A stretch of DNA of 64,000 bases from Nostoc sp. FACHB-280 (lineage in GTDB: Bacteria > Cyanobacteriota > Cyanobacteriia > Cyanobacteriales > Nostocaceae): NCBI RefSeq assembly GCF_014697615.1, contig NZ_JACJSD010000004.1, forward strand, positions 183,802 to 247,801. Reading direction: 5' to 3'. The notes below the pieces were generated by a model. The model was not told the DNA's origin. It worked only from the letters and a program-made list of their open reading frames with translations, and ran no database searches. Position numbers and translations under genes: made by a program. Shown one piece after another: positions 1-9,240 of this stretch. Position 1 is the stretch's first letter; each line of letters opens with the position of its first letter.

Positions 1-533
1 GCTTCTGGAGATACTTTTTGAATATTGCCTGCTGTTTCCAGGTTGGCATAATCTGGGCGTACTTCTAATAAAGCTTTAATGGAGTTACGCGAACGACTTA
101 CAGCCACATCCTGAAATAATTCGCCTATTTTGTAAAACAACATCACACCCACAGCCTCAGGTAACTTATGAATTGCTAAAGCACCTAGTGTGGCAATTGT
201 CATTAAAAATGTTTCATCAAAAATTCTGCCTTTAAGGATATTACGTCCGGCGGTTTTTAACACAGTCCAACCACTCAGAAGATAGGCAGGAATAAAAATT
301 AAATATTCACCAATTGCATAAGGTGTGTTGTGTAATTGTTGTTCAAAAATAATCCCAGATACATACAAAACACCAATCACAATTAGAGAATATATCTCAT
401 TTTTGAAACTAAATTCTCCGTCGTGGTCATGGTGATGATTATCATCGTGATGATGCTCATGGTTATGGTTATGATTCTCATGATGATTGTGACCACAACA
501 ATCGGAATGTTCTGAATGTATTTTATGTTGCAT
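1..533 (-). CDS. Zn/Cd-type heavy-metal P-type ATPase, N-terminal part (runs off left edge)
   Basis: The reading frame starts with ATG at 533 and is open to the window edge (177 codons visible). The first 40 or so residues are extremely His-rich with a Cys pair near residue 12, a typical cytosolic zinc-sensing tail. Two membrane-spanning stretches follow (around residues 46-62 and 73-90). The segment after them (GELFQDVAVSRSRNSIKALL) matches the region of cadmium/zinc P1B-ATPases just before the actuator domain. The catalytic DKTGT part lies outside the window. The family exports Zn, Cd or Pb across the plasma membrane. It is divergent from the Nramp gene, so metal-responsive shared control is likely. 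Family call firm, metal inferred. Confidence 0.85.
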   Translation of the reverse strand, partial: MQHKIHSEHSDCCGHNHHENHNHNHEHHHDDNHHHDHDGEFSFKNEIYSLIVIGVLYVSGIIFEQQLHNTPYAIGEYLIFIPAYLLSGWTVLKTAGRNILKGRIFDETFLMTIATLGALAIHKLPEAVGVMLFYKIGELFQDVAVSRSRNSIKALLEVRPDYANLETAGNIQKVSPE

Positions 534-556
534 TTTGGCAAAATTCCAGTTTGTTT

Positions 557-582
557 AATATATGAGCATATATTCAAATTTA
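557..582. promoter_or_regulatory. Possible SmtB/ArsR-type 12-2-12 operator
   Basis: Between the divergent P-ATPase and Nramp genes lies a hyphenated imperfect inverted repeat, AATATATGAGCA-TA-TATTCAAATTTA, with 8 of 12 positions symmetric. Zinc-responsive SmtB/ArsR repressors bind 12-2-12 repeats of this general shape upstream of cyanobacterial zinc ATPases. It sits 24 bp upstream of the ATPase start. No regulator gene lies in the window, and the AT-rich context makes chance similarity possible. Confidence 0.35.
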
Positions 583-779
583 TGAGAAATTACTATTTTA
601 TGCAAGTTGAATTTTTTAAGAAAGAGAATCTTTATCAATCACTAGTTGAATGACTGGATGAAATGATGTGAGAAAGTTTCAGTCAATGTGAATATTGATA
701 AATTCCCCTGGGGAAAGATGCCAGTATGTCAAATTTTCGTAAGATTATGAGAGGATTATGAAAATTAGAGTTTACACAA

Positions 780-2108
780 ATGCCTTTTTGGGAGAATACG
801 GCGAAAAAGCCAAGCTTACCCGAAGTTTACCGCAGTATAAAAGTCCCTCAGACTAAAAGTTTTTGGCGAAAAATTTTGGCGTATGCAGGGCCAGGATATT
901 TAGTTTCTGTAGGATATATTGATCCGGGAAACTGGGCGACTGATTTAGCTGGTGGGGCTAAATTTGGCTATGCACTGCTAACTGTGATTATGCTTTCTAA
1001 CTTGATGGCGATTTTAATGCAATCGCTGTGTGTGCGGTTAGGGGTAGCGACTGGAAAAGATTTAGCACAAGCTTGTCGAGATTATTTTAGTCCGCGTGTG
1101 AGCTTTGGTTTATGGTTGTTGTGTGAAATTGCGATCGCAGCTTGTGATTTAGCAGAAGTTTTAGGAAGTGCGATCGCGCTACAATTACTTTTTGGTATTC
1201 CCCTGAGTTGGGGCGTGTGCATTACAGCATTAGATGTATTTGTATTGTTATTACTACAAAACAAAGGCTTTCGTTATACAGAAGCCTTAGTAATTATGTT
1301 AGTAGGAACTGTCAGTATATGTTTTGCTATTGAAATGATGTTTTCCCGTCCTGATTGGGGCGGAATTTTATTAGGTTATACTCCCAAAGTAGAAATTTTA
1401 CAAAATCCAGGAATGCTATATATTGCTATTGGCATTTTGGGAGCTACAGTCATGCCCCATAATTTATATTTGCACTCTTCAATTGTGCAGACACGCGCTT
1501 GGCAACCAACTACAGAAAAGCGATGGGAAGCAATTAAATTTGGTACAATTGACTCGACATTTGCTTTGTGTTTTGCACTCTTAATTAATTCGGCAATATT
1601 AATTGTGGCAGCAGCAACATTTCACTTTTCTGGACATCAGGATGTTGCGGAAATTCAAGATGCTTATCAATTGCTTTCTCCCTTGTTGGGTGTAAATGCG
1701 GCTAGTGCAATTTTTGGTTTAGCCTTATTAGCTTCTGGACAAAGTTCAACCCTCACCGCAACTTTAGCCGGACAAATTGTCATGGAAGGCTTTTTAAATT
1801 TACGCCTGAAACCTTGGTTCCGCCGATTTTTAACCAGAATAATTGCAATTGTGCCTGCTTTGATTTCTATTATTTATTTTGGCGAAAAAAGTACAAGTAA
1901 TTTATTGATTTTTAGTCAAGTAATTTTAAGTTTGCAACTATCATTTGCCGTAGTGCCGTTAGTCATGTTTACCAGTAATCGCCGCTTGATGGGTGAATTT
2001 GTTAATCCTTGGTGGTTAAAAACCTTATCATGGTTAGTAGCGATCGCCATCATTATTTTAAATGCTTGGTTATTACTGCAAACTATTTCTGGTTGGTTAT
2101 TTGGTTAA
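780..2108 (+). CDS. mntH: Nramp-family divalent metal transporter (MntH-like)
   Basis: A 442-residue polytopic membrane protein. The TM1 metal-binding motif DPGN is at residues 48-51 and the TM6 motif MPHN at 225-228; both are Nramp hallmarks that coordinate Mn(II)/Fe(II) in proton-coupled uptake. About 11 hydrophobic segments are visible and the length is normal for bacterial MntH. The ATG at 780 precedes a typical N-terminus. The next gene starts 46 bp downstream on the same strand, so the two may be cotranscribed. Its position opposite a Zn/Cd exporter points to metal homeostasis; Mn as the main substrate is family knowledge. Confidence 0.9.
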   Translation: MPFWENTAKKPSLPEVYRSIKVPQTKSFWRKILAYAGPGYLVSVGYIDPGNWATDLAGGAKFGYALLTVIMLSNLMAILMQSLCVRLGVATGKDLAQACRDYFSPRVSFGLWLLCEIAIAACDLAEVLGSAIALQLLFGIPLSWGVCITALDVFVLLLLQNKGFRYTEALVIMLVGTVSICFAIEMMFSRPDWGGILLGYTPKVEILQNPGMLYIAIGILGATVMPHNLYLHSSIVQTRAWQPTTEKRWEAIKFGTIDSTFALCFALLINSAILIVAAATFHFSGHQDVAEIQDAYQLLSPLLGVNAASAIFGLALLASGQSSTLTATLAGQIVMEGFLNLRLKPWFRRFLTRIIAIVPALISIIYFGEKSTSNLLIFSQVILSLQLSFAVVPLVMFTSNRRLMGEFVNPWWLKTLSWLVAIAIIILNAWLLLQTISGWLFG

Positions 2109-2154
2109 AATAATCAAAGAAGGAAAATACTGCAAATGTGAAGGGGTGAAATTT

Positions 2155-2823
2155 ATGAAGTATATCCAGCAAAAAGTTGCAGTTTTGGGAATGACAATTT
2201 TGTTTGGTGCAACACCTACACTTGTTTATGCAAATACACCAAATAATCAAATAAATTTTCAGGAATCTTATCAACAAGGCGTACAGAAGTTAGAACAAGG
2301 CAATTTTCGGGAAGCAATAGCAAATTTTGATAAAGTAGTACAGCAAAATCCCAAATTTTATGAAGGTTTTTGTCTGCGGGGTTTAGCTAAATCGCAAATT
2401 GGAGACTTAAGCGCCGCAATTGCTGACTTTAACCAAGCACTCAAACTCAATCCCAATCACATAGACGCTTATAATAGTCGGGGAACAGTTTATGCCCAAA
2501 TGGGAAATTTACAAAAAGCAATTGCCGACTTTAACAGTACAATCAAAATTGATCCGCAATCTGTAGATGCTTACTATAATCGGGGATTGGCTTACTTTAA
2601 ACAACAAAATCCCCAAGCTGCAATTTCTGACTTTAATCAAGCAATTAGCTTGAATCCAAATTTAGCAGATGCTTACGGTAATCGCGGACTGGCTAAATAT
2701 GCTTTAGGAGATCAGCGTAACGCGATCGCGGATTTACAGCAAGCCGCAACACTTTTCCGCCAGCAAGGCGATACCGCAAGCTATCAACAAACACAAAACT
2801 TAATTCAACAGGTACAACGTTAG
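2155..2823 (+). CDS. Secreted or periplasmic TPR-repeat protein
   Basis: A 222-residue protein with a signal-peptide-like N-terminus (MKYIQQK followed by a hydrophobic run and a VYA cleavage-like site near residue 26). About five tetratricopeptide repeats follow, recognisable by A-I-x-D-F-x-x-A-x-x-x-x-P spacing every 34 residues. The ATG at 2155 is preferred over an upstream in-frame start at 2062, because it has an AAGGGG ribosome site and begins the signal peptide, whereas the upstream start lies inside the Nramp gene. TPRs mediate protein-protein contacts; the partner is unknown. It follows the Nramp gene closely. Confidence 0.85.
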   Translation: MKYIQQKVAVLGMTILFGATPTLVYANTPNNQINFQESYQQGVQKLEQGNFREAIANFDKVVQQNPKFYEGFCLRGLAKSQIGDLSAAIADFNQALKLNPNHIDAYNSRGTVYAQMGNLQKAIADFNSTIKIDPQSVDAYYNRGLAYFKQQNPQAAISDFNQAISLNPNLADAYGNRGLAKYALGDQRNAIADLQQAATLFRQQGDTASYQQTQNLIQQVQR

Positions 2824-3210
2824 TTCAATAAGGCAAAAGTAAAAAGGCAAAAGGAAAAAGAAAGAAGGCGTTGCATAAATGCGGGATGAATTCAGATGTT
2901 TAACAAAAATGAAATATTGATGCTTCGCCCCTTTGCGTCTTTGCGCGAAACAAAAATCATCCCATTAATCAGCAAAGCCAGAAAGAACATTAATACCACA
3001 AGCGTTTTAGCAATTTCTTATGGTCTGTTTATTTACGCCAAGCTGTACTAGAGCATCGATTCAGCAATTAAACACCTAATCTCCTTTTTAAGGGGGGAAT
3101 TTTCTTTCTTCAAGTCCCCCTTTTTAAGGGGGATTTAGTGGGATCAGAGGATTTGTGTATACACCGTAGCGTAGGGGGAGAGGTTCTTTCAAGATTACTG
3201 AATTGGTGTT
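2824..3210. other. Intergenic region with dispersed repeats
   Basis: No gene seen. It holds an A/G-rich start, a fragment of a dispersed CTTTGCGTCTTTGCG-type repeat near 2930-2950, and a C-run/G-run hairpin repeat at 3081-3145. Confidence 0.6.
3081..3145. repeat. Dispersed C-run/G-run hairpin repeat, copy 1
   Basis: Contains AGTCCCCCTTTTTAAGGGGG followed by GATTTAG, preceded by a partner CTTTTTAAGGGGGG. The same core recurs at 63172-63197 in a longer, more symmetric copy. The palindromic form is typical of short dispersed repeats in cyanobacterial genomes. Confidence 0.7.
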
Positions 3211-4425
3211 CTAGTGTTGCAGTGTCAATTTGCGTCTGAGTTGCATTCCCACTAACAAACCAATAATGATGATCCCGGTGAGATAAGCCAGCACAACTAA
3301 GCGAATTGACACAGGTGGCGCAACCCCTTCCACATCTATATCTTTTTGTACTCGCAGTGGGGAAAACTGACGTGACGCACTTGGCTGAGGCGAAACTTCT
3401 ACTTGAATATTATGGGGTGCGCCATCAAAAAATTGCTGTTCCCAAGATAGTCTCCCGTTTGCATCTGGGATACCTTGGTAAGCGAAGGGAACCCAGCCAT
3501 CTTCCAGTGACTTTGTTTTGATGTTTACCAACACATCAGAAACAGGCTGCTTGGTTTTTTCATCAACAACTTGCACTTGTAATTTATCAGTTTTGCCAAC
3601 TGTCGCACTCCCATCACCCAACAGTTGCACTTCTAAACCTTGTTGTTTCACAATGTCATAATTATCAGTTTCTGGTTCAGCCGCAGATGCGTGGTGATTA
3701 TCTGCTGTCGCCTCATGGTGATGATGTTCTCCATGAGATGTCTGCGATTGTGCGATTTCTGAACTCAGGTTAACACCCAACAAAGCAATAATAGCCACCA
3801 CAGTTGCACCACTCAACAATAATCTTACCCGTTGGGGAGCTATTTCTCCTGGTTGAATTTCTTGCCTTCCTCCAATTACCCAACCGCCACCTAAACCAAC
3901 CAGCAATAAAATGATAGCAAGAATGGCAAAGTTGCGATACTTCACCCCATTTTCAGGAACTGATAAATTCAGATTTTGTTGAATTGGCGTGAACGCATTA
4001 GGCGTGATGGGGGTAACATTTACTTGTAGCTGGTAATTACCCCGAATTGGTAAAATTTGCTGAACTTGCAGTTTTCCTTGAGGAGCGATCGCTTGTATAT
4101 CTAATAATTTAGTGCCTTCTACAATGGGGAAATCTGTAGTCAACCAAGGATTTCTCGTAGGAGTAAAGATTTTTAAATTAATACTGGCATTTGTTAATGG
4201 TTTACCTGCTGCATCTACAGCTTGCAGTGTTAGTTTAACTGGCAATTGCGGTTTACTAGCTTCAGCCTCAAACGGTATGATTTGACTAATAGGCGGTTCC
4301 GTAGTTAATTGCACCCTTGCTTGGGGCGACTGAGACAAACCCGCAGAGTGATGAAAACCAACACTCATCAACCCAACCGCGCTACTAACGAGTAGATAAA
4401 CCTTAAATTTTTTGATTTTCAGCAT
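3211..4425 (-). CDS. His-rich membrane protein with two YtkA/FixH-like domains
   Basis: A protein of about 404 residues. It has an N-terminal signal-like hydrophobic segment, an Ig-like domain with a YtkA/FixH-like look (L-T-x-x-V-D-A-A-G-K-P-L), two central membrane segments, a His-rich loop (HGEHHHHE and NHHASA), a second similar Ig-like domain, and a C-terminal membrane anchor. The ATG at 4425 begins the signal peptide; the frame extends upstream to a TTG at 4494, but through a hairpin (GGCTAGA/TCTAGCC), so that extension seems untranslated. It lies 130 bp downstream of the cbtB-like gene on the same strand. A role in metal handling is inferred from the His cluster and neighbour; the exact family is uncertain. 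Confidence 0.7.
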   Translation of the reverse strand: MLKIKKFKVYLLVSSAVGLMSVGFHHSAGLSQSPQARVQLTTEPPISQIIPFEAEASKPQLPVKLTLQAVDAAGKPLTNASINLKIFTPTRNPWLTTDFPIVEGTKLLDIQAIAPQGKLQVQQILPIRGNYQLQVNVTPITPNAFTPIQQNLNLSVPENGVKYRNFAILAIILLLVGLGGGWVIGGRQEIQPGEIAPQRVRLLLSGATVVAIIALLGVNLSSEIAQSQTSHGEHHHHEATADNHHASAAEPETDNYDIVKQQGLEVQLLGDGSATVGKTDKLQVQVVDEKTKQPVSDVLVNIKTKSLEDGWVPFAYQGIPDANGRLSWEQQFFDGAPHNIQVEVSPQPSASRQFSPLRVQKDIDVEGVAPPVSIRLVVLAYLTGIIIIGLLVGMQLRRKLTLQH

Positions 4426-4555
4426 ATATCCAGAAGCGGCTAGACTAGCTTTTCTAGCCCTAGCGATCGCAATCATTTTGATGGATTTTCTCAATGATGG
4501 GTAGAAGAGTTTAAATTTCTTATCTCTCTACCCATCAATTGATCACAAAATGCTA

Positions 4556-4747
4556 CTAATGACAACCTACCAGCAAAGTGTGGTGACGTAACGAGTGGAC
4601 GCGATCGTGAATGGCTGGGTTAGTTGTAAAATAAACTGTCCAAAGAGTCAAAGCACACAAAGAAACATACAGCGTGGCTTGTACTGGTGTCGATAAAGTC
4701 ACACTTGCGGTTTTTTGTAAAACTGAAGGATGAGTTTGAGTAGTCAT
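4556..4747 (-). CDS. cbtB: CbtB-like cobalt transporter subunit
   Basis: A 63-residue protein with one membrane segment and a C-terminal metal-ligand tail, HDRVHSLRHH followed by a final CH. This single-helix-plus-His-tail layout is the signature of the CbtB family, proposed auxiliary subunits of cobalt transporters. The ATG at 4747 is used; a TTG just upstream is ignored because a GAGG ribosome site is spaced for the ATG. The usual CbtA partner is not adjacent; a His-rich membrane protein follows instead. No cobalamin riboswitch consensus was seen upstream. Confidence 0.8.
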   Translation of the reverse strand: MTTQTHPSVLQKTASVTLSTPVQATLYVSLCALTLWTVYFTTNPAIHDRVHSLRHHTLLVGCH

Positions 4748-5192
4748 CAAATACCTCGAATGAGTAGATACAATTTAACGCATCGGTCAAAATGATAGCT
4801 AAAAGTAGTTTTATCCGCTTTACAGTTGTCACCTTTGAGGTTTGAACTAAAGTTTTCCACAATCTCTAAAAATAGCTATTTATTTAAAACCGATTCTTAA
4901 GCAAATAGCATAATAACTCAAATTATACCACCGTGTAACTGTGTGTATTCATGTTTGAAGATAGACTTAAAATTTTGACGATACTTATTAAGTGTATGAA
5001 CTTGGTTTGTCTTTTATATTGCTTTTTAGTGACGAATTTTAATAGTCAATTAATTTACTTGCTTTGATAGCTAAAGATGGGTAGTTAAGTAAATATATGA
5101 GTAATCTTTCATAATTTATTGTCAACATCATCTTGACCAATGACAACTAATAGGATAGGCTTGGCAATCAGAGATGTTCTATCAGGAAAAAT
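4748..5192. other. Intergenic region between divergent genes
   Basis: AT-rich, with no gene seen. It should carry the promoters for the cbtB-like gene (minus) and the secreted Cys protein (plus). No conserved riboswitch element was recognised. Confidence 0.5.
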
Positions 5193-5573
5193 ATGAACAA
5201 GAAGTTAGTACTGAATTTGCTTTCTAGTTCCGCAATCTTTACCTCCCTGATGTCTACATTGGCAGTCATTCCAGCACACGCCTCTGTGAACCTCACTCAA
5301 AAATTAATGCACACCAACGATGGACGTACTTGCATTACTAATCCCCACGGTTTGAAGGATTTTGTCTGTATTCGAGATTCAGAAAGAGACCCCAAAGCAC
5401 CTCCCGCACCTAAATCTATGGTGGTTTCATCCACACCATCTAACGTCGACATTGCAGAATTGAATTTTACAGATGAAGAAAGTGATGCCGCAATTAGAAT
5501 CTTTAAGTGCGACTGTCCTTATTGCATCAATTCCTTGCGACAATTACGCGGTACTGGCAACTTAGTATACTAA
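5193..5573 (+). CDS. Secreted Cys-containing protein of unknown function, probably truncated
   Basis: A 126-residue product with a clear signal peptide (MNKKLVLN, hydrophobic core, cleavage after AHA near residue 30). The mature part has Cys residues in the contexts GRTC, DFVC and CDCPYC. The stop at 5571 seems to cut off a longer protein: the next 170 bp are still coding-like but split between two frames, and the original frame resumes to a stop at 5744. I do not recognise the family. It may be a pseudogene or a shortened working protein. Confidence 0.55.
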   Translation: MNKKLVLNLLSSSAIFTSLMSTLAVIPAHASVNLTQKLMHTNDGRTCITNPHGLKDFVCIRDSERDPKAPPAPKSMVVSSTPSNVDIAELNFTDEESDAAIRIFKCDCPYCINSLRQLRGTGNLVY

Positions 5574-5744
5574 GCCGATTGTCGAAAAAGCTGGCGAAGC
5601 TGATGAGAAAATCGATGTCAGCTTAAAAACTCAAATCTTCGTAAGCCTGTCGGAAAAATTGTATTTAGATTTAACAATAATCAAGGTAATAGATTTGCTG
5701 GATATACTTTGAATTTCTCCTCAGTCAAATCTGATGCCAAATAA
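5574..5744 (+). pseudogene. Frameshifted C-terminal remnant of the upstream secreted protein
   Basis: Just after the stop, the +1 frame reads PIVEKAGEADEKIDVSLKTQ (from 5575). From about 5634 the original frame reads RKPVGKIVFRFNNNQGN and later FAGYTLNFSSVKSDAK before a stop at 5742-5744. Two compensating indels would rejoin a protein of about 183 residues. A sequencing error cannot be excluded. Confidence 0.5.
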
Positions 5745-5803
5745 CCAAAAGCTTTTGTAACCATATACTGTATATAGCAGTCCTAAATCATTTGTGAACA
5801 ACA

Positions 5804-5836
5804 AGATCCCCGACTTCTTTGAGAAGTCGGGGATCT
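5804..5836. repeat. Perfect 15-bp hairpin repeat
   Basis: AGATCCCCGACTTCT and its exact complement AGAAGTCGGGGATCT are separated by 3 nt. A diverged copy at 9544-9577 keeps pairing through a compensatory change. It lies upstream of the Uma2 gene and may act as a terminator for the preceding locus. Confidence 0.75.
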
Positions 5837-5908
5837 GAGTCTATAAATTTTTAGATATACAGGATAAAATTTGTTTATCTAGTAATCTGATAAAATCAAC
5901 GTTTTCGT

Positions 5909-6544
5909 ATGCTTGCCAAGTCAACGCCTGCTGAACAAAGAATAGTTCTGCACAACGTTAGCTGGGAAACCTTTGAAGCTTTGCTAAGAGATACAGGTGA
6001 AGAGAGAGGTTCTCGGTTTGCGTATGACTGCGGTACTTTAGAAATTATGACACCACTATTTGAACATGAAAACCCTAAAAGTAATTTAGGAAACTTTATT
6101 GTTGCGTTAGCTGAAGAATTAGATATTGAAATCAGAAGTGCTGGTTCTACAACGTTGAAGCAGAAGTTAGTTAAAAAAGGTATAGAACCAGATGCTTGTT
6201 ATTATATCCAAAATGAATTATTGATGCGAGGTAAGGAAACTTTAGACTTAGAAACTGATCCACCACCTGATTTAGCAATAGAAGTTGATATTACTAGTAG
6301 TTCAGTTAATAAGTTTAATATTTATGCCGCATTAGGTGTTTCTGAACTATGGGGATATAATGGTCAGAATTTAAAATTTTATCAATTATTAGAAGGGCAA
6401 TATATTGAGTGTGAGTTTAGCATTGCCTTTCCGATAGTATCAGTGCATGATATGAGCCGATTTATTGAACGAAGTAAAACTATGGGTGAAATTGCTTTAC
6501 TCAAATTATTTCGTGCTTGGGTAAGAAGTCAGCTAGAGGGTTAA
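5909..6544 (+). CDS. Uma2-family (DUF820) restriction-endonuclease-like protein
   Basis: A 211-residue protein with the order of conserved pieces of Uma2 proteins: W-E-T-F-E-A-L-L near the start, GTLEIMTP with a downstream E, GIEPDACYYI, and PPDLAIEVDITSSS. These make up the PD-(D/E)xK nuclease fold. The family is hugely expanded in cyanobacteria and its biological substrate is unknown. The ATG at 5909 agrees with the usual N-terminus. It appears to stand alone, preceded by a repeat hairpin. Confidence 0.9.
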   Translation: MLAKSTPAEQRIVLHNVSWETFEALLRDTGEERGSRFAYDCGTLEIMTPLFEHENPKSNLGNFIVALAEELDIEIRSAGSTTLKQKLVKKGIEPDACYYIQNELLMRGKETLDLETDPPPDLAIEVDITSSSVNKFNIYAALGVSELWGYNGQNLKFYQLLEGQYIECEFSIAFPIVSVHDMSRFIERSKTMGEIALLKLFRAWVRSQLEG

Positions 6545-6686
6545 TGAGTTGTAATTTAACATTCTGTGGTGTGGTGGGCGATCGCCTTGTAAAGTAGACT
6601 CACAATCTTGACCATATCTATCCACCTCCTGCTTTTTCTTGCGATAATTCCCAAGGGGCATATTCTGGTTCGTCCAAGGGGGATAG

Positions 6687-8240
6687 ATGACTCTCAAACG
6701 ATTGGTTTTAATCATTTCGACTGTGATAGCAGTTGTATTAGCAACTTTATCGCTAGTCAGTAGTTGGCAGAAACCACAGTTCCAAAGTCGTCTGGAACTT
6801 TATCAAACCAATATTGCGCTGCAAGCCCAAGCTTGGCAGCCAGAAGATAGTAATGGTGATAATTTTCAGGTAATTCGCCAAGCCATCCTCGAAGATCAGC
6901 CCCTAGAAAATGCAACACAGCAATATCAAGAAGCAAAAAAATCTGTACAAACTAATTTAGATCAGCTTAATAACCAACTTACACAGCTAAGTTCTCCAGC
7001 TAAACCCCTACCAAAAGACACTGTTGATACTAGTGCATCTCCAGAAGTCACCAAGAAACAATTACAGCAATCTCTTTACCAACAGCAAAAATTACTCGCC
7101 GAGTTAGATTTACGTCTGGGAATTTTACAAGTACAACAAGGACAACAAGACACAGCCTTGAAAACTTGGGCGGAATTACAACAACCAGCACTCAACAGCG
7201 ATTTTGCAGATACCGCGACTATCTTAAGTGGACTCTGGAGTAATCCGCCGCGAATTTTACCCAACGCCCAGCAGCTAATTAAAAAGAATTTAGATGGTTG
7301 GTTTCGGAATACGGCTTTGATTCAGCTATACCAACTCCAGCAGCGTCAGGAACCTTTAGCCACAGTTAAAGCTGCACAGCAAGAAGCCGCAGCCCAAGCA
7401 GTATTTAAACTCACCCTCATCGGTACGATCCCCGCCTTAGCAGCATTAATCGGCACAATTCTGCTGATTTTCTTATTGACACAACGCTTGCTGAAAGGAA
7501 AAGAGGCGTTATTGGCACAAAATGATGATTTAGTCTGGACAACACCCTGGGATGGCGAAACCGTACTCCAGGTTTTTGTGGTGGGATTTTTCTTTATGGG
7601 ACAAGTTTTTGTTCCTATTTTATTATCTATACTGCCAATTCCCCGCCCGATTGTCGGTGTACGCTTACAGGCTTTTTCCGTGTTGGTTAGTTACTTGTTG
7701 GTGGCGGCTGGGGCGCTGTCGGTGATGTATTTTTCCATCAAACGGTTTTTCCCTTTACCAAGATTGTGGTTTAAATTCCAACTCCAAGATAGTTGGTGGC
7801 TGTGGGGATTAGGCGGTTACTGCACCGCTTTACCTGTGGTTGTGGTGGTATCGTTGATTAATCAAAAACTCTGGCAAGGACAGGGTGGTAGTAATCCGTT
7901 ATTGCAACTGGCGCTAGAAAGTCAAGATTCTATCGCATTAGGAATATTTTTCTCCACAGCTGCGATCGCTGCTCCTATATTTGAAGAAATTTTATTTAGG
8001 GGCTTTTTGCTACCCTCCCTCACCCGTTATTTACCTGTGTGGGGCGCAATTTTGGCTAGTAGCTTGTTGTTTGCGATCGCTCACCTTAGCTTGTCAGAAG
8101 TTTTACCTTTGACAGCATTGGGGATCGTCCTGGGAGTAGTGTACACGCGATCGCGCAATCTCTTTGCTCCGATGCTACTCCACAGCCTCTGGAATAGTGG
8201 CACACTACTGAGTCTTTTTCTGTTAGGCAGTAGTAACTAA
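6687..8240 (+). CDS. CPBP-family intramembrane metalloprotease
   Basis: A 517-residue membrane protein. It has an N-terminal membrane anchor, a Gln-rich helical extramembrane region (about 30-235), then about eight hydrophobic segments. The C-terminal half holds the CPBP/Abi motifs: EEILFRG at 433-439 (E-E-x-x-x-R), an AHLS motif, and a HSLWNS motif. These supply the glutamate and histidine zinc ligands of CAAX-protease-like enzymes. The start at 6687 has an AAGGGGGA site just upstream. The long N-terminal helical extension is common in cyanobacterial members. The substrate is unknown. Confidence 0.9.
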   Translation: MTLKRLVLIISTVIAVVLATLSLVSSWQKPQFQSRLELYQTNIALQAQAWQPEDSNGDNFQVIRQAILEDQPLENATQQYQEAKKSVQTNLDQLNNQLTQLSSPAKPLPKDTVDTSASPEVTKKQLQQSLYQQQKLLAELDLRLGILQVQQGQQDTALKTWAELQQPALNSDFADTATILSGLWSNPPRILPNAQQLIKKNLDGWFRNTALIQLYQLQQRQEPLATVKAAQQEAAAQAVFKLTLIGTIPALAALIGTILLIFLLTQRLLKGKEALLAQNDDLVWTTPWDGETVLQVFVVGFFFMGQVFVPILLSILPIPRPIVGVRLQAFSVLVSYLLVAAGALSVMYFSIKRFFPLPRLWFKFQLQDSWWLWGLGGYCTALPVVVVVSLINQKLWQGQGGSNPLLQLALESQDSIALGIFFSTAAIAAPIFEEILFRGFLLPSLTRYLPVWGAILASSLLFAIAHLSLSEVLPLTALGIVLGVVYTRSRNLFAPMLLHSLWNSGTLLSLFLLGSSN

Positions 8241-9240
8241 TAAAACATATTTAATACGGTTGCCGTAGCAAAAAATATCTGGTTACATCTGCGTAGGTCA
8301 TGATTTTTAGCAGGTGATTACTAAAGCAAGTATTCTCTGAAATTTGGCTGAAATTTAATCATATTGACAGCCAAAAAATTCCAACATTACTGTCAAATAG
8401 ACTACAAAACTTCTGGATAAGCCTCTAGTACTATCTAGATAGTGAAAGCTATTTTTCAGATGTTGATTGCCTCTCTGTGTAATATTTGGCAGGCAATATT
8501 GAATCATAGCCCTTAACCATAGGAGTGACGCAAAACAACTAAATAAGGTATTCAGTGTAACTTAAAATCACTAATACCAAGATGGCATAATTTTCTAGTT
8601 GTGGAATATATGCCATCTGTATTGAATTTATCCCTTTACAGCTAACTTAAAATCTCCTCCTTGCAGCCATATCAAAAAAGTCCGGAAATAACATTAATGG
8701 ACTTGAAAGAAATGGTATGGTATCACCGTTTTTTGCTGATTATGAGTATTTATCCTCCTCCAGAGAAATCATACTTACGAATCTGCAAAAACGCTGTTTT
8801 TGATGTCATAATCACAATTAAATACATACAGCAGATTTCAAGTAAATAAAGTACACAATTTAGTTTTCTAAGCTAGGTAGAGAACTAATCTAATTTAGAC
8901 TTTTGATGCTCGGATTCTGCTGTAAATCAAGTAGCTTGCTAGTTTGCAGCTACAAAATACTTGTTCCTATTACTTATATTTTGTAGTGTTTCCTTTAAAG
9001 TGTTGACATCTTTATTTAGGTAAACGTTAGGCGTATACTAACAAAAAACCAGTTTCATAAATAGTTTTTCCTAGCTGACTATTCATGTGCGACTAAGAAA
9101 AAATACTGTTTTTCTTGGTTATTTCTGCATTTCTATATTGAGCTTCAAAAACATTAATTACAAATTATGAATTGAGCTCAATTGTTCTTCATCAAAAGCA
9201 AAATTTAGTTTTCCACTGATCTTTGAGGAGTAAGAATACT
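8241..9240. other. Long intergenic region
   Basis: About 1 kb with no supported gene. A 10-bp inverted repeat, AGATGGCATA / TATGCCATCT, lies at 8580-8618. A 62-codon frame at 8661-8849 has only a TTG start and no family resemblance. The rest is AT-rich and probably includes the promoter of the TM2 gene. Confidence 0.5.

Noticed and set aside
383..577. 64-codon minus-strand frame with many Ile/Met/Thr
   Set aside because: Out-of-frame shadow of the His-rich P-ATPase start, whose codons give the repetitive look.
4748..5192. Cobalamin riboswitch upstream of the cbtB-like gene
   Set aside because: No B12-box consensus was seen on the minus strand.
8661..8849. 62-codon plus-strand frame in the long intergenic region
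   Set aside because: TTG start, no ribosome site, no recognisable domain.
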